From NCBI GenBank assembly GCA_041447245.1, contig JBGMEA010000023.1, positions 233,077-297,076 on the forward strand: a DNA stretch of 64,000 bases. The letters are read 5' to 3'. The notes below the pieces were generated by a model. It did no database searches. It saw only the letters and a program-made list of their open reading frames with translations, and was not told the DNA's origin. The stretch is from JBGMEA01 sp041447245 (GTDB lineage Bacteria; Bacillota; Clostridia; Eubacteriales; Anaerofustaceae). Shown here piece after piece: positions 60,850-64,000 of the stretch (its first letter is position 1; every line of letters begins with the position of its first letter). Both the position numbers and the translations under genes were made by a program.

Positions 60850-61976
60850 TGAGTAAGATAGAAGAACAGCTGAGCCGATTTCATCGCATTGCCAACTCTC
60901 CGAGAGAACAGATGGATCGATATCTTTCCGAAGGGAAAAAAATCATCGGATGGACACCTGTTTACGCACCCACGGAACTCGTCAATGCATTGGGCATGAT
61001 TCCGTTCGGTTGCTGGGGAGCGGATATACAGATCAATGAAGCAAAAAAGTATTATCCGGCTTTTTATTGCGGCATCGTACAAACAGTTTTGGAACTCGGT
61101 ATTTCCGGTGCATACCAAGGGATGAGCGCGATGATGGTGCCCGCTCTTTGTGACTCGCTGAAATGCCAGGGGCAGAACTGGAAATATGCGGTTCCGGATA
61201 TTCCGATGATCCCTGTGATTCATCCTCAAAACAGAAAACCGGAATACGGCGAAAAATTTATGGTTGAGAAATACAAAAAGGTAGCCGCAGAGCTTGAGAA
61301 AATTGCAGGCAAAAAGCTGGATGATGCTTCCCTGAAATCAGCGAATGAACTGACGAATCGGCACAATGCGGCAATGCGGCAGTTCAGCGATTTGATCATC
61401 GATTATCCACTCACGATCAATGTCATCGCACGCAAAGACGTATTCAAATCTGCATTTTTCACAGAAATTTCAGAACATACACAAATGGTGGAACAATTCA
61501 TCGATACGCTTTCACAAATGCCGAAAGAACAATCAAACAATAAAAAAGTGATTGTCTCCGGCATCATTGCCGATAACGAAACACTGTTGAATATTTTTGA
61601 CGAAATGCATCTTCAAATTGTCGGAGATGACATTGCCGCAGAAATGAGGCAGTACCGCACGGATATTCCTGCCGATTCCGATCCGATGCAGGCTCTCGCA
61701 AAGCAGTTTTGCAACAGAGACAATTGTTCCGTATTACTGGATTCCACGAAGCATCGCGTCGATTTTCTTTTGGATCTGGCAAATGAGAAGCATGCCAACG
61801 GGCTGATTATGGTAATGACAAAATTTTGTGATCCTGAAGAATTCGATTTTGTTCCCATCAAAAAAGGATTCGAGGCTGCAGAGATTCCGATATTGCAACT
61901 GGAAGTGGATCGACAAATGGCTCAATTCGAACAGATCAAAACCGCCATTCAAACTTTCTCGGAAATGCTTCAATAG
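60849..61976 (+). CDS. 2-hydroxyacyl-CoA dehydratase, beta subunit
   Basis: A 375-residue second dehydratase subunit (HgdB/HadC/FldC; HadC is also 375). Conserved Cys positions are in PFGCWGAD, YYPAFYCGIV, PALCDSLKCQ and TKFCDPEEF. Its ATG overlaps the alpha stop (TAATG), so the two are made in equal amounts. A hairpin covers the stop codon and ends the operon. Confidence 0.92.
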   Translation: MSKIEEQLSRFHRIANSPREQMDRYLSEGKKIIGWTPVYAPTELVNALGMIPFGCWGADIQINEAKKYYPAFYCGIVQTVLELGISGAYQGMSAMMVPALCDSLKCQGQNWKYAVPDIPMIPVIHPQNRKPEYGEKFMVEKYKKVAAELEKIAGKKLDDASLKSANELTNRHNAAMRQFSDLIIDYPLTINVIARKDVFKSAFFTEISEHTQMVEQFIDTLSQMPKEQSNNKKVIVSGIIADNETLLNIFDEMHLQIVGDDIAAEMRQYRTDIPADSDPMQALAKQFCNRDNCSVLLDSTKHRVDFLLDLANEKHANGLIMVMTKFCDPEEFDFVPIKKGFEAAEIPILQLEVDRQMAQFEQIKTAIQTFSEMLQ

Positions 61977-61995
61977 AAGCATTTCTTTATTGTTG
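61962..61995 (+). terminator. Terminator covering the dehydratase beta stop codon
   Basis: Ten-base-pair perfect stem (61962-61971 with 61976-61985) and four-base loop; the TAG stop is in the loop and descending arm. A T-rich but interrupted tract follows. Confidence 0.7.
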
Positions 61996-62032
61996 CACAG
62001 CAAACAAAAAATCGGTTTTGTTCGAAAATGAT

Positions 62033-62060
62033 TTTGTATTTCCCTTTGCTGTGGTACAAT
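62033..62060 (+). promoter_or_regulatory. Probable promoter of the CorA gene
   Basis: TTTGTA (62033-62038), 16-base spacer ending TGG, TACAAT (62055-62060). About 35 bases before the start codon. Confidence 0.5.
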
Positions 62061-62094
62061 AATGTGAGTTTATTTTTTCTATGGAGGTGCTGAT

Positions 62095-63027
62095 ATGATT
62101 CAGATTTTTCGAACAGATAACTATCAAATCAACAAGCTGACCGAAATCGTACCGGACAGCTGGATTCATTTGGTTGCACCTACCGAGGAAGAAATTGTTA
62201 TGGTTTCGGAGAAATTGAACCTTGAGCCTGATTTTCTTCGGGCTGCATTGGATGAAGAAGAACGTTCCAGACTGGAAATCGAAGATGGCAATGTATTGAT
62301 TCTTGTCGACACACCTGTCGTGGAGATAGACGGCGAAACTTATGTGTATTCTACCCTGCCGTTGGCTGTCATTCTGACCAAAGACAACATTATTACCGTA
62401 TCATTGAAAGACATTACACTATTAAAATATTTTTACGACTTGCGGGTACTCGGATTTTCCACGAAAAAAAGAAACCGTTTTATCTTGCAGATTCTTTACC
62501 GAAACGCAACATTGTATCTGTCTTACCTGAAACAAGTGGACAAAGCCAGCAACAAAGTGCAGATGGAACTGCACAAATCCATGAAAAACAAAGAACTGAT
62601 CCAAATGCTTCAGCTCGAAAAAAGTCTGGTTTATTTTTCGACTTCATTGAAAGGCAATGAAATTGTCATGGAAAAGCTGTTGAGGCAGCAGTTTATCAAA
62701 GCATATCCGGATGATGAAGATCTGTTGGAAGATGTCATTATCGAAAACAAACAGGCCATCGAAATGTGCCAAATTTATATGGATATCTTAAGCGGCACGA
62801 TGGATGCCTTTGCATCGGTCATATCGAACAATCTGAATATTGTCATGAAATTGCTTACTTCCATTACCATCATTCTGACGATTCCGACCATTATCGCCAG
62901 TTTGTGGGGAATGAATGTCCCCGTCCCCTTCCAAACGAACAGCTACGGTTTTTGGATTGTTTTGGGTATCGCAATCGGCATGTCGGTCATCGGGGCAGTT
63001 TACATGTTTCGGAAAAAAATGATGTAA
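62095..63027 (+). CDS. CorA family magnesium/divalent cation transporter
   Basis: A 310-residue channel-type transporter. A long cytosolic N-terminal part with a helical stalk is followed by two membrane helices; the GMN selectivity motif is in LWGMNVPVP just after the first. Homopentamers import Mg2+ (some Co2+ or Ni2+). GGAGGT lies eight bases before the ATG. Single-gene unit. Confidence 0.93.
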   Translation: MIQIFRTDNYQINKLTEIVPDSWIHLVAPTEEEIVMVSEKLNLEPDFLRAALDEEERSRLEIEDGNVLILVDTPVVEIDGETYVYSTLPLAVILTKDNIITVSLKDITLLKYFYDLRVLGFSTKKRNRFILQILYRNATLYLSYLKQVDKASNKVQMELHKSMKNKELIQMLQLEKSLVYFSTSLKGNEIVMEKLLRQQFIKAYPDDEDLLEDVIIENKQAIEMCQIYMDILSGTMDAFASVISNNLNIVMKLLTSITIILTIPTIIASLWGMNVPVPFQTNSYGFWIVLGIAIGMSVIGAVYMFRKKMM

Positions 63028-63119
63028 CGGAGACAGTCTCTTTCTGTAAGCGCTATAAAGTTTAAGTCACTATTTGTCTTTAAGAATAATTTTTCATTCT
63101 CGGAAACAAAAAGGTATTT

Positions 63120-63773
63120 ATGAATAACGGTAGTTGGGAAAAAATTTATGCTGAACAAGGGAGAGTGCAATTCGAAGTCTTAGACAGTGTAGTTGATGCA
63201 AGTACGCTGTTCCTAAACAATGGATATCAATACATATTGGATCTCGGCTGCGGAGCCGGAAGACATACTTATTATTTGGCGGATAAAGGGTTTCGTGTTC
63301 ATGCCTGTGATATTTCGCAAACAGGGTTAGATATGACAATGGAACTGCTGTCATCAGCAGGGTTAAATCGCGTTGAATATAGTATTCAGGATATGTATCA
63401 CCTTGAATTTAGGGACAATACATTTGATGGTATCCTCTGTATTTGGGTTCAAGGACATGGATACAGAGAAGAGATGATTCACGGAATCAATGAATTACAC
63501 AGAGTCTTAAGCCCCGGCGGAATGGTTGTAACGGATTTTGTAACGACAGATGATGAAACTTATGGACTCGGCGAGGAAATTTCGCCAAATACATTTGTGG
63601 GTGGCAGACCGGGTGAAGAAGATATCGTCCATTATTACACAACCAAGAAAGAATTGAGGACCTTGTTCAGTAGATTCAATGAAGTCCGCTTGACAGACAA
63701 AATATATGCATTTACCGACGAATCAGGCAAACAGCACCAAATAAATGCGGTTATCGTTGAAGCGCGGAAATAA
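63120..63773 (+). CDS. Class I SAM-dependent methyltransferase
   Basis: A 217-residue Rossmann-fold methyltransferase: motif I LDLGCGAGRHTYYL (about residues 40-53), the acidic residue after strand 2 in HACDIS, motif IV-like FDGILCIWVQGH, and HRVLSPGGMVV. Closest in style to UbiE/Tehb-type small-molecule methyltransferases; substrate unknown. AAAGGT precedes the ATG. Confidence 0.88.
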   Translation: MNNGSWEKIYAEQGRVQFEVLDSVVDASTLFLNNGYQYILDLGCGAGRHTYYLADKGFRVHACDISQTGLDMTMELLSSAGLNRVEYSIQDMYHLEFRDNTFDGILCIWVQGHGYREEMIHGINELHRVLSPGGMVVTDFVTTDDETYGLGEEISPNTFVGGRPGEEDIVHYYTTKKELRTLFSRFNEVRLTDKIYAFTDESGKQHQINAVIVEARK

Positions 63774-63846
63774 ACATGATTGAATTTGGATAACTCTTAT
63801 TTTTAAGCGCTTGAAGCAAAAGGTTGACAGCACAAAGATTCATCGA

Positions 63847-63876
63847 ACAAAAAAGCTCGGATTTTTATCCGAGCTT
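63847..63876 (-). terminator. Hairpin at the junction with the IS element
   Basis: Ten-base-pair perfect stem (63853-63862 with 63867-63876), four-base loop, and six T on the minus strand. It probably blocks transcription leaving the element or arriving from the right. Confidence 0.7.
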
Positions 63877-64000
63877 CAGACTGTCGAAAAAGTCCGCAAA
63901 TATGCGGATTTTTTTGAATGGGGATGGTAAAATAGAAGAGGGTGACAAAGATGCTGAAACGAGAACAGGAACAAAGAGAACAGGTAGAAATCTTCTGCAT
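63877..64000 (+). mobile_element. Left end of an IS1182-like insertion sequence (cut by window edge)
   Basis: The segment starting CAGACTGTCGAAAAAGTC is a plausible terminal inverted repeat, followed by a TCCGCA/TGCGGA hairpin (63893-63908) with a T run and then the transposase start. The right end is outside the window, so element borders are not proven. Confidence 0.55.
63951..64000 (+). CDS. Transposase N-terminus, IS1182 family (cut by window edge)
   Basis: Sixteen complete codons read MLKREQEQREQVEIFC, similar to the start of IS1182-type DDE transposases (K-x-x-x-REQVEI). A GAGGGTG site lies eight bases before the ATG. The call depends on this short stretch and on the terminal-repeat-like sequence ahead. 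Confidence 0.6.
   Translation, partial: MLKREQEQREQVEIFC

Noticed and set aside
1..64000. CRISPR array, prophage or rRNA operon
   Set aside because: No spaced direct repeats, phage structural genes or rRNA signature were seen anywhere in the window.

Overview
The window is from a low-GC, anaerobic, amino-acid-fermenting Firmicute, most likely a Clostridia relative. Evidence: a glmS ribozyme and a cobalamin riboswitch; a B12-dependent class II ribonucleotide reductase; ferredoxin-linked 2-oxoacid oxidoreductase; acyl-CoA dehydrogenase with EtfAB; a 2-hydroxyacyl-CoA dehydratase with its activator; and a biotin pyruvate carboxylase. Most reading is from gene content and motifs. No database search was possible.

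Layout. 1-5.1 kb: pyrimidine operon pyrB-I-C-F-K-D-E on the minus strand behind a near-perfect promoter; pyrE is cut by the left edge. 5.1-9.6 kb: VTC-domain protein, DUF4956 membrane protein and a large CotH protein with three lamin-tail domains. 9.6-12.9 kb: a 2-oxoacid:ferredoxin oxidoreductase operon led by a P-loop ATPase gene. 13.1-13.6 kb: a secreted or anchored orphan protein. 13.7-16.3 kb: cobalamin salvage and assembly genes under a terminator-type B12 riboswitch. 16.3-23.8 kb: histidine operon hisZ-G-D-C-B-H-A-F-IE with no histidinol-phosphatase gene. 24-27 kb: tRNA-Leu(TAG), an alpha/beta hydrolase, a GNAT enzyme, a probable frameshifted membrane gene and a soluble chemotaxis-like receptor. 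27-32.1 kb: crotonase, acyl-CoA dehydrogenase, EtfB, EtfA and a class III CoA-transferase. 32.2-33.1 kb: a double-CDGSH iron-sulfur protein and tRNA-Arg(TCG), followed by about 700 bp of apparently decayed DNA. 33.8-36.6 kb: ftsE, ftsX and an M23 hydrolase. 36.8-43.5 kb: pgsA, degV, a hypothetical gene, a YitT protein and pyruvate carboxylase.

43.6-47.6 kb is a visibly AT-rich island: a small secreted protein behind a palindromic promoter, a long inverted repeat, a seven-TM permease with an approximately 400-residue outer domain, an ABC ATPase and a second permease. It is the best candidate for an undescribed system. 48-55.5 kb: nrdJ, a TraB-family protein, a MATE exporter, a small membrane protein, threonine aldolase and GrpB. 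55.6-57.7 kb: glmS ribozyme and glmS. 58-62 kb: a DUF4203 membrane protein with a long leader, then the 2-hydroxyacyl-CoA dehydratase activator and both subunits. 62-64 kb: a CorA transporter, a methyltransferase and the left end of an IS1182-like element.

How it fits together (inference): the CoA-transferase, acyl-CoA dehydrogenase and EtfAB at 27-32 kb and the dehydratase at 59-62 kb are the parts of a reductive Stickland-type branch (2-hydroxyacyl-CoA to enoyl-CoA to acyl-CoA), while the ferredoxin oxidoreductase would serve the oxidative branch. B12 genes and class II RNR form a second theme.
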